Below are positions 16,976 to 25,698 of a stretch of 49,514 bases of DNA, piece after piece. A program made the translations under genes and the position numbers. The DNA lies in contig CAKRUB010000024.1 of assembly GCA_934402375.1 (NCBI GenBank), positions 1 to 49,514 of the forward strand, written 5' to 3'. How positions within the stretch are numbered: position 1 is the first letter of the stretch; every line of letters begins with the position of its first letter. Source of the DNA: an uncultured Acetatifactor sp. (GTDB lineage Bacteria; Bacillota; Clostridia; Lachnospirales; Lachnospiraceae). The notes beneath the pieces were generated by a model. The model worked only from the letters and a program-made list of their open reading frames with translations. It was not told the origin of the DNA and ran no database searches.

Positions 16976-17680
16976 ATGGCGGACAAGAGAGCATTGGTAG
17001 TGGATGACGAGAAATTGATCGTGAAGGGAATACGATTCAGTCTGGAGCAGGACAATATGCAGGTTGACTGTGCCTATGACGGCGAGGAAGCGCTGGAATA
17101 TGCGAGAAACAACCAGTATGATATTATCCTGCTGGATGTGATGCTGCCGAAGCTCACGGGCTTTGAGGTCTGCCAGCAGATACGGGAATTCTCCAATGTG
17201 CCAATCATCATGCTCACGGCAAAGGGCGATGACATGGATAAGATTCTCGGTCTGGAGTACGGTGCGGACGACTACATCACGAAGCCCTTCAACATTCTCG
17301 AGGTAAAAGCGCGGATCAAGGCGATCATGCGCCGCACAGAGCCCCACCGTATCATGGGAGAGGCTGCTTCTGCGCCAAAGGTTGTCGAGAGCGGAGAGAT
17401 GCGGCTGGACTGTGAGGGAAGAAGGGCATATATTGACGGAAAGGAGATCGGGCTTACCGCGAAAGAGTTCGAGGTGCTGGAGCTTCTGATGCTTAACCCG
17501 AACAAGGTTTACAGCCGGGAGAATCTGCTGCAGCTTGTGTGGGGGACGGATTATCCGGGAGACGTTCGCACGGTGGATGTACATATCCGCAGACTCCGCG
17601 AGAAAATTGAGCAGAACCCGAGTGAACCTAAGTATGTACACACCAAATGGGGTGTCGGCTATTACTTTTTTAACGCATAA
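16976..17680 (+). CDS. OmpR/PhoB-family response regulator
   Basis: A 234-residue regulator: receiver domain with D10-D11, phospho-acceptor D54 (LLDVMLP), conserved Lys103 (TKPF), and a winged-helix DNA-binding domain (LTAKEFEVLELLMLNPNKVYSRENLL, then VDVHIRRLREKIE, KWGVGYYF). It starts 18 bases after comEA and precedes its kinase by 16 bases, so the pair is probably cotranscribed with comEA. Signal and regulon cannot be read. Confidence 0.95.
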   Translation: MADKRALVVDDEKLIVKGIRFSLEQDNMQVDCAYDGEEALEYARNNQYDIILLDVMLPKLTGFEVCQQIREFSNVPIIMLTAKGDDMDKILGLEYGADDYITKPFNILEVKARIKAIMRRTEPHRIMGEAASAPKVVESGEMRLDCEGRRAYIDGKEIGLTAKEFEVLELLMLNPNKVYSRENLLQLVWGTDYPGDVRTVDVHIRRLREKIEQNPSEPKYVHTKWGVGYYFFNA

Positions 17681-17696
17681 TTAAAGGAAGCGGAAG

Positions 17697-19154
17697 ATGA
17701 AGGCATTCTTTTCTCTGCGCAGCCTGCGGGCGCGCATCTTTATCATTATACTGGTGATCGGTATTGTTCCCGGCGTGCTCATGAAATACGGCATTCTGAA
17801 TAATTACGAGCAGCGCGCCGTGGAACAGCGGATTACCACGGTTCAGAACCAGCTGAAGATCGTCGGGAACCATCTGCTCAGCAACCATTATTTCAGCGAT
17901 ACGAAGACAAATGAAAGTGTGATTAATGCGGAACTGGAGATGATTTCCAATCTGTACGAGGGGCGGGTCATGATCGTCAATTCCGGGCTGAAGGTCGTCA
18001 AGGACACCTATGCGATCAGCGAGGGCAAGACAATGATCTCTGAGGAGGTTATCTGCTGTCTTCAAGGCGAGAGCATGTCCCATTATGACAGGGAGCATGG
18101 GTACATAGAGATGACGACGCCCATCACGGAGACGGCGACGACTGCGGAAGGGACGAGTACCATCGTAGGGGTCATGGTCACGAGTATTTCCAACGATTCC
18201 ATTGTGGCGACCATGGAGGTTCTGGACCGCAAGGCAACCATACTGGAATATCTGATTGTGGTCGGTATCTTTGCGTTTGCAATTGTCCTGTCCAATGTGC
18301 TGACGAAGCCGTTCAGCAGGGTCACGGAGGCAATCAATCAGGTCAAGGCGGGCTACAGCGACGAGTCCATCTCCGTTCCCGATTATGTGGAGACCGCGCA
18401 TATCGTGGATGCGTTTAACCAGATGCTGAAACGGATGAAGGCACTGGACGATTCCAGGCAGGAATTTGTGGCGAATGTCTCACATGAATTGAAGACGCCG
18501 ATGACCTCTGTCAAGGTTCTTGCAGATTCCCTGCTTGCACAGGAGAATGCGCCTGCGGAGCTTTACCGCGAGTTTATGGAGGATATTGTATCCGAGATTG
18601 ACAGGGAGAATCAGATCATCACGGATCTTCTGGCGCTTGTGAAGATGGACAAAAAGGTGCAGGAGTTAAACATTGTCTCGCTGAATATCAACGATCTGAC
18701 GGAGCTGATATTGAAGAGACTCAGACCGATCGCCCGGAAGAAGGACGTGGAGGTCGTATTTGAGAGTATGAGGACAGTCATGGCGGAGGTCGATGAGGTC
18801 AAGATGACCCTGATCATGACGAATCTTGTCGAAAATGCTATAAAATATAATAAGGAGCATGGCTGGGTGAAGGTTGAGCTGGATGCGGATCATCAGTTTT
18901 TTACCTTCAAGGTCAGCGACTCGGGACTTGGCATTCCTGAGGATTCGCTGGCACATATTTACGAGAGGTTTTACCGTGTTGACAAGTCCCACTCAAGGGA
19001 GATTGGCGGAACAGGGCTCGGACTGGCGATTACGAAGAGTGCAGTTTTGATGCACAGAGGTTCTATCACAGTGACCAGCGTGGAGGGGGAGGGCTCCTGC
19101 TTCACGGTAAAGATTCCACTGACATATATTGCAGGGGGCGGGCAGACCGCCTGA
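17697..19154 (+). CDS. membrane sensor histidine kinase
   Basis: A 485-residue kinase: membrane helix 1 (residues 12-30), an extracellular sensor of about 150 residues, membrane helix 2 (183-203), HAMP linker, dimerisation domain with phospho-acceptor H263 (NVSHELKTPMTS), and an ATPase domain with N box (TNLVENAIKYN), G1 (SDSGLGIP), F box (YERFYR) and G2 (GGTGLGLAI). It pairs with the OmpR-type regulator directly upstream. Architecture resembles PhoR/WalK-type kinases. Confidence 0.95.
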   Translation: MKAFFSLRSLRARIFIIILVIGIVPGVLMKYGILNNYEQRAVEQRITTVQNQLKIVGNHLLSNHYFSDTKTNESVINAELEMISNLYEGRVMIVNSGLKVVKDTYAISEGKTMISEEVICCLQGESMSHYDREHGYIEMTTPITETATTAEGTSTIVGVMVTSISNDSIVATMEVLDRKATILEYLIVVGIFAFAIVLSNVLTKPFSRVTEAINQVKAGYSDESISVPDYVETAHIVDAFNQMLKRMKALDDSRQEFVANVSHELKTPMTSVKVLADSLLAQENAPAELYREFMEDIVSEIDRENQIITDLLALVKMDKKVQELNIVSLNINDLTELILKRLRPIARKKDVEVVFESMRTVMAEVDEVKMTLIMTNLVENAIKYNKEHGWVKVELDADHQFFTFKVSDSGLGIPEDSLAHIYERFYRVDKSHSREIGGTGLGLAITKSAVLMHRGSITVTSVEGEGSCFTVKIPLTYIAGGGQTA

Positions 19155-19201
19155 CGCAAACTCGCTATGCGCAAAGAACGCGCGCAGAAATGAGGGAATG
19201 G

Positions 19202-20116
19202 ATGAAAAAGCTATATGGATTGCTGTTGGTGATTGTTACAGTCTGTGTACTGTCCGCCTGCGGTGAAAAGGAACAGGAAAATAAAGATGTGATTCAGGTA
19301 TACGGTATCAGCACGACTGAGACGAAGGTGGAAGCGCATCCGCATGAGATGACGGCGAAGCAGCCCGGAGAGAGGTTGGATGAGCTGATTCTCTGTATGG
19401 AGACGAGTCCGGAAAAGCTGGAATATAAGGTTCCGCTTGCCATGGGCTTTCAGGTTCTGGATGTCAGCTGGGAGGACAATAAGGTGCAGCTGAATGTAGA
19501 TGCGGCATATCTGAATATGCCGATGACAACCGAGGTACTGGTGCGCGCGGCAATTGTGCGGACACTGACGCAGCTGGACGGCATCAACTATGTAGGCATC
19601 ACGGTCGAGGGAAACCAGCTCTTTGACAGCACGGGAAGTCCGGTCAACTGGATGAATGCTGACCAGTTCATTGACAATGACGGAAACGAGATCAACACCT
19701 ACGATCAGGTCCGTGTCAAGCTTTATTTTGCAAATGAAGCGGGAACGAACCTCATCGCGGCATACAGGGAGAAATATTATTCCACCAATATTCCTTTGGA
19801 GCGGTTTGTTGTCGATGAGCTGCTTGCCGGTCCGAGCGGGAAGGTGGAGGGGCTTTATCCCACAATCAATCCGGCGACTAAGGTAGTCAGCATCATGACG
19901 AAGGACGGTATCTGTTATGTCAATTTGGACGAGAACTTTCTCACGGTGGTGAACAATGTTTCGACGGATGTTGCCGTCTATTCGATTGTCAACTCACTTG
20001 CGGAACTGAGCAATATCAATAAAGTCCAGATACTGATTAACGGAGAGGTGCCGGAAAGCTTCCAGACGACGACCTTTGAAAGAAATCTGGATATTGTCAC
20101 TACGCTGGATAAGTGA
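19202..20116 (+). CDS. GerMN-domain lipoprotein
   Basis: About 304 residues from ATG 19202 (GAGG at 19193-19196; ATG 19190 is an alternative). A signal peptide ends in the lipobox VLSAC. Two GerMN-type repeats follow, the first around VLVRAAIVRTLTQLDGINYV, the second around VAVYSIVNSLAELSNINKV, each ending in a beta strand. GerMN proteins act in the cell envelope during sporulation and germination or peptidoglycan work. It follows the kinase by about 50 bases and may be part of that signalling operon. Confidence 0.88.
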   Translation: MKKLYGLLLVIVTVCVLSACGEKEQENKDVIQVYGISTTETKVEAHPHEMTAKQPGERLDELILCMETSPEKLEYKVPLAMGFQVLDVSWEDNKVQLNVDAAYLNMPMTTEVLVRAAIVRTLTQLDGINYVGITVEGNQLFDSTGSPVNWMNADQFIDNDGNEINTYDQVRVKLYFANEAGTNLIAAYREKYYSTNIPLERFVVDELLAGPSGKVEGLYPTINPATKVVSIMTKDGICYVNLDENFLTVVNNVSTDVAVYSIVNSLAELSNINKVQILINGEVPESFQTTTFERNLDIVTTLDK

Positions 20117-20169
20117 TTGCGTAAAGCTTCTGTAATTAATTGACTGCATAGGTCAGAATAGGCGGATAA

Positions 20170-22641
20170 ATGAAAATACGTGTGAAGAGACCGCTCCTCG
20201 CAGTGTGCGCATTTCTGGTCGCGGTCGCATGGCTCCGGCTGATGTCCGGTGGGTATGACAGCCCGCCGGACGACAGCTTAAGTCTGCGGCAGCTGGAACA
20301 GGCGACTGCGCTACGCGTTGTCGGACAGGTCTGTAAAAAAGAAGAACAGAAAATCTGGTTACAATCAGTAAGTGTCGAAATTATTTCAAACAAAGACCAA
20401 ATCGGTCAAAATCACTCAAAACAGGAAAAAACAAACATATATCCGGCGGAACAGCCAAACGTTGATCAGCCCGGACAGGATCAGAGTGCACTGGAACAAC
20501 AGGGAATTTGTACGGAAAAAATGATCTGTGAGATGGCGGAAGAGAATGCGATTCCTCTGGGCGCATGGGTGATGGTATCGGGAACCTTTCAATCTTATTC
20601 AGAGCCGACAAATCCCGGGGAATTTGATGCCCTTTCCTATTACCGCTCGCTCGGTGTTGGCGGACAATTAAAAAAGGCGGTGCTCTTAGGCAGGAGCAGC
20701 GACCGGTGGACGATCCGGGAGACCATGTACAGGCTGCGGCTTCGGCTGCATGAGAGACTTTACACGGTTTTCCCGGAACGCGAGGCATCGGTAATGGCGG
20801 CGCTTTTGCTGGGGGAGAAGACAGACACCGACAAGGAATTAAAAAATCTGTATAAAAGGTGCGGAATCCTGCACATCCTGAGTATTTCCTCTTTGCATAT
20901 CACAATCATCGGCATGAGCTTGTATAAGATGCTTCGCAGGACAGGACTCCCGGTTGCGCCATGCGCTGTCGCGGGCGCGGCGCTCCTGCTTATGTATGGT
21001 TTTCTGACAGGGTTCAGTGTGTCAGCATGCCGCGCTATCGGTATGTATCTGATCCGGATGTTCGGAGAAATCTGCGGCAGAACCTATGATATGTTGACGG
21101 CGGTCGGAATCCTTGCTGCGGCGATGGTTCTGTACCGGCCGTTCAATCTGGAAAATACCGGCTTTCTGCTTTCCTTTTCGGCAGTGTTGGGAATCGGTGC
21201 ACTTTATCCGGCGATGGCTGGGAAACGCATTCCCGTGCGACCGCGCTATTACGGCGAATCAAGGCTGCGGCTCTGGCTGAGGAAAATGCTGCAGGCACTC
21301 AGAATGAATGCGCTGTCAAGCCTTGCGGCAACCCTTGCGACGCTGCCTGTGCAGCTCTGGTTCTTTTATGAAGTGCCGGTTCTGGCGGTCGTGATCAATC
21401 TCCTTGTTCTGCCGTTCATGAAACCAATGCTGATTGCGGGACTTTTTAGTCTGATTCCCGGCTTGGGGGCGGCTGGTATCCTCGACCGTGGGATACTCTG
21501 GTGGTATGAGACGCTTTGCGGACTTTTTGACAGCCTGCCTCTCGGCAACTGGAATCCCGGCAGACCGCAGCCGTGGCAGATGATGCTCTATTATCTGGCG
21601 CTGGGCGGCATTGTCCTGTTGGGGCGGAGAAGAGGACGCAGCGAGGGCAAGATCAGCGAGGACAAGGGCGGCGAGAGCAAGAACAGTGGATGCAGGGGCG
21701 GCGAATGCAAGGGCAGTAGGTATGCTAGGAGTGTCAGAGTGGGCGTTTGGCAGGCTGTATTGACAGTCGCAGCCGTGGCAATATTCCTTATTCATCCGGC
21801 AGATCGGAATCAGGTTATTTTTCTGGATGTCGGACAGGGCGACTGCTGCCTGATCCGCACGGAGTCGGGGCATAATTATCTGTTTGACTGCGGCAGCAGC
21901 AGTCGGAAAAAGGTCGGGGAATATGTATTGCTTCCCGTACTAAAATATTATGGAATCACAAGCTTGGACGGCGCTTTTGTCTCTCACCCGGATGTGGATC
22001 ATATGAATGGCATTCAGGAGCTGTTGGAACTGGCGGAAGTAAATCATCTGACAATTAAGAAGCTGGTATTGCCGGCGGTGGAGCAGAGCGCAAGACAGGA
22101 ACAGTTTGGGGAACTGGAGGGGGTGGTTGACGAAAGGAATGAGAGGCAGAAAGCAAAGCGAACCACGCAGGTCGTCTGGGTTTCGGCGGGAGATGCATGG
22201 GAGAGCGGCAGCGTCAGTTTCCTTTGTCTGCACCCGGAAAAGGAAAGCGGGACAATGAATGAGAATGCGTACTCGGAATGTTTTTATGTAGATTTCGGGG
22301 ATTTTACGCTGCTGCTGACCGGAGATGTGGAAGGAAGCGGCGAGGATGCGCTTCTGGCAGAGCTGCAACGCAGAGGGATTGAGCGGCTGAATCTACTCAA
22401 GATTGCACATCATGGCAGCCGCAATTCCACGAGAGAAGAACTCCTGCAACAGCTGAACCCCGGCACGGCAGTCATCTCCTGTAGCAGCAATAACCGCTAT
22501 GGGCATCCGCATGTACAGCTGCTGGAGCGGCTGGAGAGCGCGGGTGTGCAGTGGTTCTGCACTAAAGATTATGGGGCTATTACTGTGGAAATTGATAAAT
22601 GGGGAGGGGTTAGGATGCGAGGGCACAGAGAGAAAAAATAA
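20170..22641 (+). CDS. comEC: ComEC/Rec2 DNA uptake channel
   Basis: An 823-residue protein with the three-part ComEC order: an N-terminal DUF4131 region with two membrane helices, the membrane-spanning Competence domain (LLGEKTDTDKELKNLYKRCGILHILSISSLH onward, split here as two motifs: LLGEKTD and GILHILSISSLH), and a C-terminal metallo-beta-lactamase-like nuclease domain (VGQGDCCLIR, FVSHPDVDHMNG, LLTGDVEGSG, IAHHGSRNS). It makes the pore through which one DNA strand enters the cell. Between channel and nuclease lies a low-complexity basic linker rich in Gly, Ser, Lys and Arg, and DUF4131 contains a Gln-rich insert. Confidence 0.93.
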   Translation: MKIRVKRPLLAVCAFLVAVAWLRLMSGGYDSPPDDSLSLRQLEQATALRVVGQVCKKEEQKIWLQSVSVEIISNKDQIGQNHSKQEKTNIYPAEQPNVDQPGQDQSALEQQGICTEKMICEMAEENAIPLGAWVMVSGTFQSYSEPTNPGEFDALSYYRSLGVGGQLKKAVLLGRSSDRWTIRETMYRLRLRLHERLYTVFPEREASVMAALLLGEKTDTDKELKNLYKRCGILHILSISSLHITIIGMSLYKMLRRTGLPVAPCAVAGAALLLMYGFLTGFSVSACRAIGMYLIRMFGEICGRTYDMLTAVGILAAAMVLYRPFNLENTGFLLSFSAVLGIGALYPAMAGKRIPVRPRYYGESRLRLWLRKMLQALRMNALSSLAATLATLPVQLWFFYEVPVLAVVINLLVLPFMKPMLIAGLFSLIPGLGAAGILDRGILWWYETLCGLFDSLPLGNWNPGRPQPWQMMLYYLALGGIVLLGRRRGRSEGKISEDKGGESKNSGCRGGECKGSRYARSVRVGVWQAVLTVAAVAIFLIHPADRNQVIFLDVGQGDCCLIRTESGHNYLFDCGSSSRKKVGEYVLLPVLKYYGITSLDGAFVSHPDVDHMNGIQELLELAEVNHLTIKKLVLPAVEQSARQEQFGELEGVVDERNERQKAKRTTQVVWVSAGDAWESGSVSFLCLHPEKESGTMNENAYSECFYVDFGDFTLLLTGDVEGSGEDALLAELQRRGIERLNLLKIAHHGSRNSTREELLQQLNPGTAVISCSSNNRYGHPHVQLLERLESAGVQWFCTKDYGAITVEIDKWGGVRMRGHREKK

Positions 22642-22644
22642 TTT

Positions 22645-22736
22645 GCCATGCCAAGCGTTCGAGCGCAGCAAGGGTGCAGGTCCGAAAACCAGCCCGCCAT
22701 GCCCAGTGACCAAGCGCAGCAAGGGTGCAAGGCAAA
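22645..22736. repeat. two-copy direct repeat with 51-bp period between convergent genes
   Basis: GCCATGCC occurs at 22645 and 22696 and the 16-base string GCGCAGCAAGGGTGCA at 22663 and 22714, a period of exactly 51 bases. The rest of each unit has diverged. The region fills the 142-base gap between the ends of comEC and the oleate hydratase gene. No T-tailed terminator is evident. Confidence 0.75.
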
Positions 22737-22783
22737 GAAAAGGCAGCGCACCCATCCGGGCGCACCGCCTTCTGACCTAATAT

Positions 22784-24586
22784 TTACATGGATTCAGGAA
22801 TCAGACCGCTCTCCTTCAGAAGAATTTCAAGGTCGGTTCCCTTTACCTTTCTGAGAACGATGCGGAGCATCTCCTTTTCCTTCAATGACAGCTTTACATC
22901 TGTGATCGGCTTCTTGTCGATTGCATAGTAGCAGGCGCGCAGCAGCTCGCGGACATCATACTTGCTGCCCCAGACCTCCGGCACGCCGCGGTCAACATTC
23001 AGCAGAGTGTAGACGGATTCCATACCGGTCCGCATGGAGTACTCGATCGTGAAGATCGTGTCGCGGGGAGTCTCGGCAAACTGTCCGAGGAATGCAAAGT
23101 TCACAGCGCCGTCCGGCACAACATGAGGACGATCCTCATTCTTTCTGGGCTGGAAGAATGCGTTGATATAAGGCATGAAGCAGGTTGTGGTGTTACATGC
23201 GTTCTTTGCAAGCTCGTCGATTTCATTCTGGGGAATGCCGATGTGGTAAAGCCACTCGCGGCAGACCTCCTCGCCCGTGCAGTCGCGCATTGCCTTCTTG
23301 ACATAATTACCCTCGGTGTTGGTGTTGAGCGCATACAGCCAGATCAATACCATGTTCTTGTCCTGCGACTTGAACTGAGGCTGACGGTTGATCGTCCAGG
23401 AAAGATACCAGTTGTCGGTGCTGTCCTTGATGGTGACAATGCCGCCGGTTGTGACCTTTCCCTCGCGGGGATCACGCTTACAGATATTCTTGATATGCTG
23501 GATAATCTCTTCGTTGGAGGTTGCGACCGTTGCGCTCATCCAGTTTGTCGCATCAATATCGCTGCAGAAAGTGTCGGGATTGCCGAACTCGCCGTGTGTT
23601 GCCTGCTTTGCAATATTCTTCCACATATCCCATGATTCGCCGGAGCCGTTTTTCAGCTTGGAGAGGTCGGGCTTGTGGGTCTGGTCGCCGTAGCAGGAGG
23701 TGTCCGTGCAGCAGCCGTTGGTAATGAACACAAGGTCGTCCTCAATGAGGTCGATGGTCTGCTCGGAACCGTCTTTGACATACACGATCTGTTTTGCAAG
23801 CTTCTTGTCGCCCACGGTCTCGATGATGACATTCTTGACATCCATGCCGTACTCGATCTTTACATTATGCGCTTCCAGATATTTTACCAGCGGCAGGATC
23901 AGGCTCTCATACTGGTTGAACTTAGTGAAACGGAGCGCACTGAAATCCGGCAGACCGTCAATGTGGTGTACATACCGGCAGAGATAACGCTTCATTTCCA
24001 GTGCGCTTGACCAACGTTGGAAAGCGAACATTGTCTGCCAGTAGAGCCAGAAGTTGGTCTCCCAGAAGGAGTCTGGCAGCACATCCGAAATTTTCTTGTC
24101 CTCAAGAGCCTTCTCGGGTGTGATGAACAGCTGGGAAAGCGCGAGAGCGGAAGCCTTGTCGAGCCCGAATTTGCGGTCGGTATGAGCATCTTCGCCGCAG
24201 TTTACGGAAGCACGGCAGAGGGAATAGTTGGGGTCGTGCTTGTTGAGCCAGTAGTATTCATCCAGAACGGAGATGCCGGGCGTTTCCAGAGAGGGAACGT
24301 CGCGGAACATATCCCACATGACCTCGAAATGGTTATCCATCTCACGTCCGCCACGCATGAAGAAGCCCTTTGTGACATCCTTGCGACCGTCGCAGCTTCC
24401 GCCGGCAAGCTCCAGCTTTTCCAGAAGATGAATGTGCTCGCCGCTCATCTGACCATCGCGGACAAGATAGAATGCGGCGGTCAGACCAGCCAGACCAGTG
24501 CCGATGATATATGCAGATTTTTTGTCAACACCTTGAGGCTTCTCAGGATGTGCAAATGATTCATAAGTACCTGCTGAATAATACAT
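22784..24586 (-). CDS. ohyA: oleate hydratase (FAD-dependent)
   Basis: A 600-residue flavoenzyme that adds water to the cis-9 double bond of unsaturated fatty acids, giving 10-hydroxy acids. Visible: dinucleotide loop IIGTGLAGLTAAF (residues 27-39), the GGRE catalytic loop with Glu82, the signature DNHFEVMWDMFRDVPSLE, and conserved TNGCCTDTSCYGDQ and EYSMRTGMESVY. Length is typical of the bacterial family. In gut bacteria it detoxifies and biohydrogenates dietary fatty acids. It is preceded on the same strand by a TetR regulator gene and has its own extended -10 promoter. Confidence 0.97.
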   Translation of the reverse strand: MYYSAGTYESFAHPEKPQGVDKKSAYIIGTGLAGLTAAFYLVRDGQMSGEHIHLLEKLELAGGSCDGRKDVTKGFFMRGGREMDNHFEVMWDMFRDVPSLETPGISVLDEYYWLNKHDPNYSLCRASVNCGEDAHTDRKFGLDKASALALSQLFITPEKALEDKKISDVLPDSFWETNFWLYWQTMFAFQRWSSALEMKRYLCRYVHHIDGLPDFSALRFTKFNQYESLILPLVKYLEAHNVKIEYGMDVKNVIIETVGDKKLAKQIVYVKDGSEQTIDLIEDDLVFITNGCCTDTSCYGDQTHKPDLSKLKNGSGESWDMWKNIAKQATHGEFGNPDTFCSDIDATNWMSATVATSNEEIIQHIKNICKRDPREGKVTTGGIVTIKDSTDNWYLSWTINRQPQFKSQDKNMVLIWLYALNTNTEGNYVKKAMRDCTGEEVCREWLYHIGIPQNEIDELAKNACNTTTCFMPYINAFFQPRKNEDRPHVVPDGAVNFAFLGQFAETPRDTIFTIEYSMRTGMESVYTLLNVDRGVPEVWGSKYDVRELLRACYYAIDKKPITDVKLSLKEKEMLRIVLRKVKGTDLEILLKESGLIPESM

Positions 24587-24639
24587 AGTGAATACCTCCT
24601 TGATTTGCTGTGATTCTATTGTTGGTTGCTTATGACTGC

Positions 24640-24648
24640 ATTATACCA
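24640..24648 (-). promoter_or_regulatory. extended -10 promoter of ohyA
   Basis: Minus strand TGGTATAAT: a consensus -10 with the TGn extension, about 55 bases before the ohyA start. No good -35 lies 17 bases upstream, which fits an extended -10 promoter. Confidence 0.6.
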
Positions 24649-24674
24649 ACTGTGAAAAAAGATTCTATAAACAC

Positions 24675-24710
24675 AAAAAGTCCCGTGATAAAGGTTTTAT
24701 CACAGAACTT
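24675..24710 (-). terminator. intrinsic terminator of the TetR gene
   Basis: Perfect 8-bp stem GTGATAAA (24685-24692) / TTTATCAC (24696-24703), flanked by AAGT/ACTT pairs, with an A run at 24675-24679 that is a T run on the minus strand. It separates the tetR transcript from ohyA. The palindromic core could also be an operator. Confidence 0.65.
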
Positions 24711-24775
24711 CCGGTGTAAATTTTTTTATCAATATGCCCCGGCTGATAAATTCGGGAGCAGGCTGGAGCGGCGGT

Positions 24776-25330
24776 TCAGAGCTTAAAGCGGTTGAGCGCA
24801 TTGGATACGGAATTCTGAAGCACAAGGGCGAGCTTTTCCACAAGCTCCTCCGGCGCATCGGTCATGCCGTCCCTGATCCAGTCCAGCATCAGTCCTACAA
24901 AGCAGTAGGAGTAGATCTTGGCGATGAAGGCCTTGTCCTCCTCACGCACGGTCATTCCAACCGATTCCTCCTCGATGACACCCATGATCAGATTGTCCGT
25001 AAGCGGCGTCACATATTTTTCAACCTGACCGCGGTCGACGCAGCGATAGACATTCGTAATGAACGGCTTATTCTCCAGCACAGCATAAAAAATCTGCAAT
25101 AAGCCCTGCTGCCAGGTGTCATGGGTCTTCTTTTCCTCCAAAGCCTTCTTGGCATCCTCAAGACATGCCCATTCCACGAGATCGTAGATGTCCTGAAAGT
25201 GGTAGTAGAAGGTCATGCGGTTGATCCCGCAGTCCTCGGTAATATCGCTGATCGTAATCTTGTTCAGCGGCTTCTTTAGTAAGAGGTTTTTCAGGGATTG
25301 TTCCAATGCCCTTTTTGTTAACTGTGACAT
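24776..25330 (-). CDS. TetR/AcrR-family regulator (DhaS-like)
   Basis: A 184-residue regulator beginning MSQLTKRALEQSLKNLL. The helix-turn-helix is ITISDITEDCGINRMTFYYHF. The C-terminal domain resembles the group annotated near dihydroxyacetone-kinase regulators. Start ATG 25330 is set by AAGGAGG seven bases upstream; the frame is open further upstream but that part overlaps the promoter. It lies directly upstream of ohyA on the same strand, so a regulator of oleate hydratase responding to fatty acids is a fair guess. Confidence 0.88.
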   Translation of the reverse strand: MSQLTKRALEQSLKNLLLKKPLNKITISDITEDCGINRMTFYYHFQDIYDLVEWACLEDAKKALEEKKTHDTWQQGLLQIFYAVLENKPFITNVYRCVDRGQVEKYVTPLTDNLIMGVIEEESVGMTVREEDKAFIAKIYSYCFVGLMLDWIRDGMTDAPEELVEKLALVLQNSVSNALNRFKL

Positions 25331-25414
25331 GAAAGTCCTCCTTGTCCTGTCTGTTTTCGTGTTCCGGAGCGTAAAGCAGGTGAGTGCCGCCTGCTGATAG
25401 CTGCGGACAATCAA

Positions 25415-25423
25415 AGTATAACA
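25415..25423 (-). promoter_or_regulatory. extended -10 promoter of the 24776-25330 TetR gene
   Basis: Minus strand TGTTATACT: TATACT preceded by TG plus one base. It lies about 85 bases before the start codon, downstream of the two 15-base direct repeats. Confidence 0.5.
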
Positions 25424-25454
25424 TGAAAGAAAAACGGAGAAAAGGGCTTTCTGG

Positions 25455-25489
25455 ATGTCGTTTCGTGCATAAATATGTCGTTTCGTGCA
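25455..25489. repeat. two perfect 15-base direct repeats, likely regulator binding sites
   Basis: ATGTCGTTTCGTGCA occurs at 25455-25469 and 25475-25489, exactly 20 bases apart, two helical turns. They lie upstream of the TetR gene's -10 in the divergent control region. Position and phasing suggest a binding site for one or both neighbouring TetR proteins. Confidence 0.6.
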
Positions 25490-25533
25490 GGAGGACTTGT
25501 ACGGGGACAATTTTTTTAATATTATTATGTCAA

Positions 25534-25647
25534 GATGTTGAGGTCAAGAGCCCCATCTGCTGAAATTGTCCGAATTGTTTTCAGGGTTCCGGAACATTCA
25601 AACAATTCAGACAATTACAGCCTGTCGGGGCTTATGACCTCAACATC
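25534..25647. repeat. 114-base nested palindrome upstream of the second TetR gene
   Basis: Outer arms 25534-25554 and 25627-25647 match at 19 of 21 positions (GATGTTGAGGTC against GACCTCAACATC). Inner arms 25564-25580 and 25600-25616 match at 16 of 17 (AATTGTCCGAATTG core). The centre is GTTCCGGAAC (25586-25595), itself palindromic. It could form a long cruciform or RNA hairpin and ends about 50 bases before ATG 25699. Confidence 0.75.
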
Positions 25648-25698
25648 CTGTCACGGAAAGTAGAAGAGAAAGGTGCAGAGCAAAAGGATAAGAAAACT

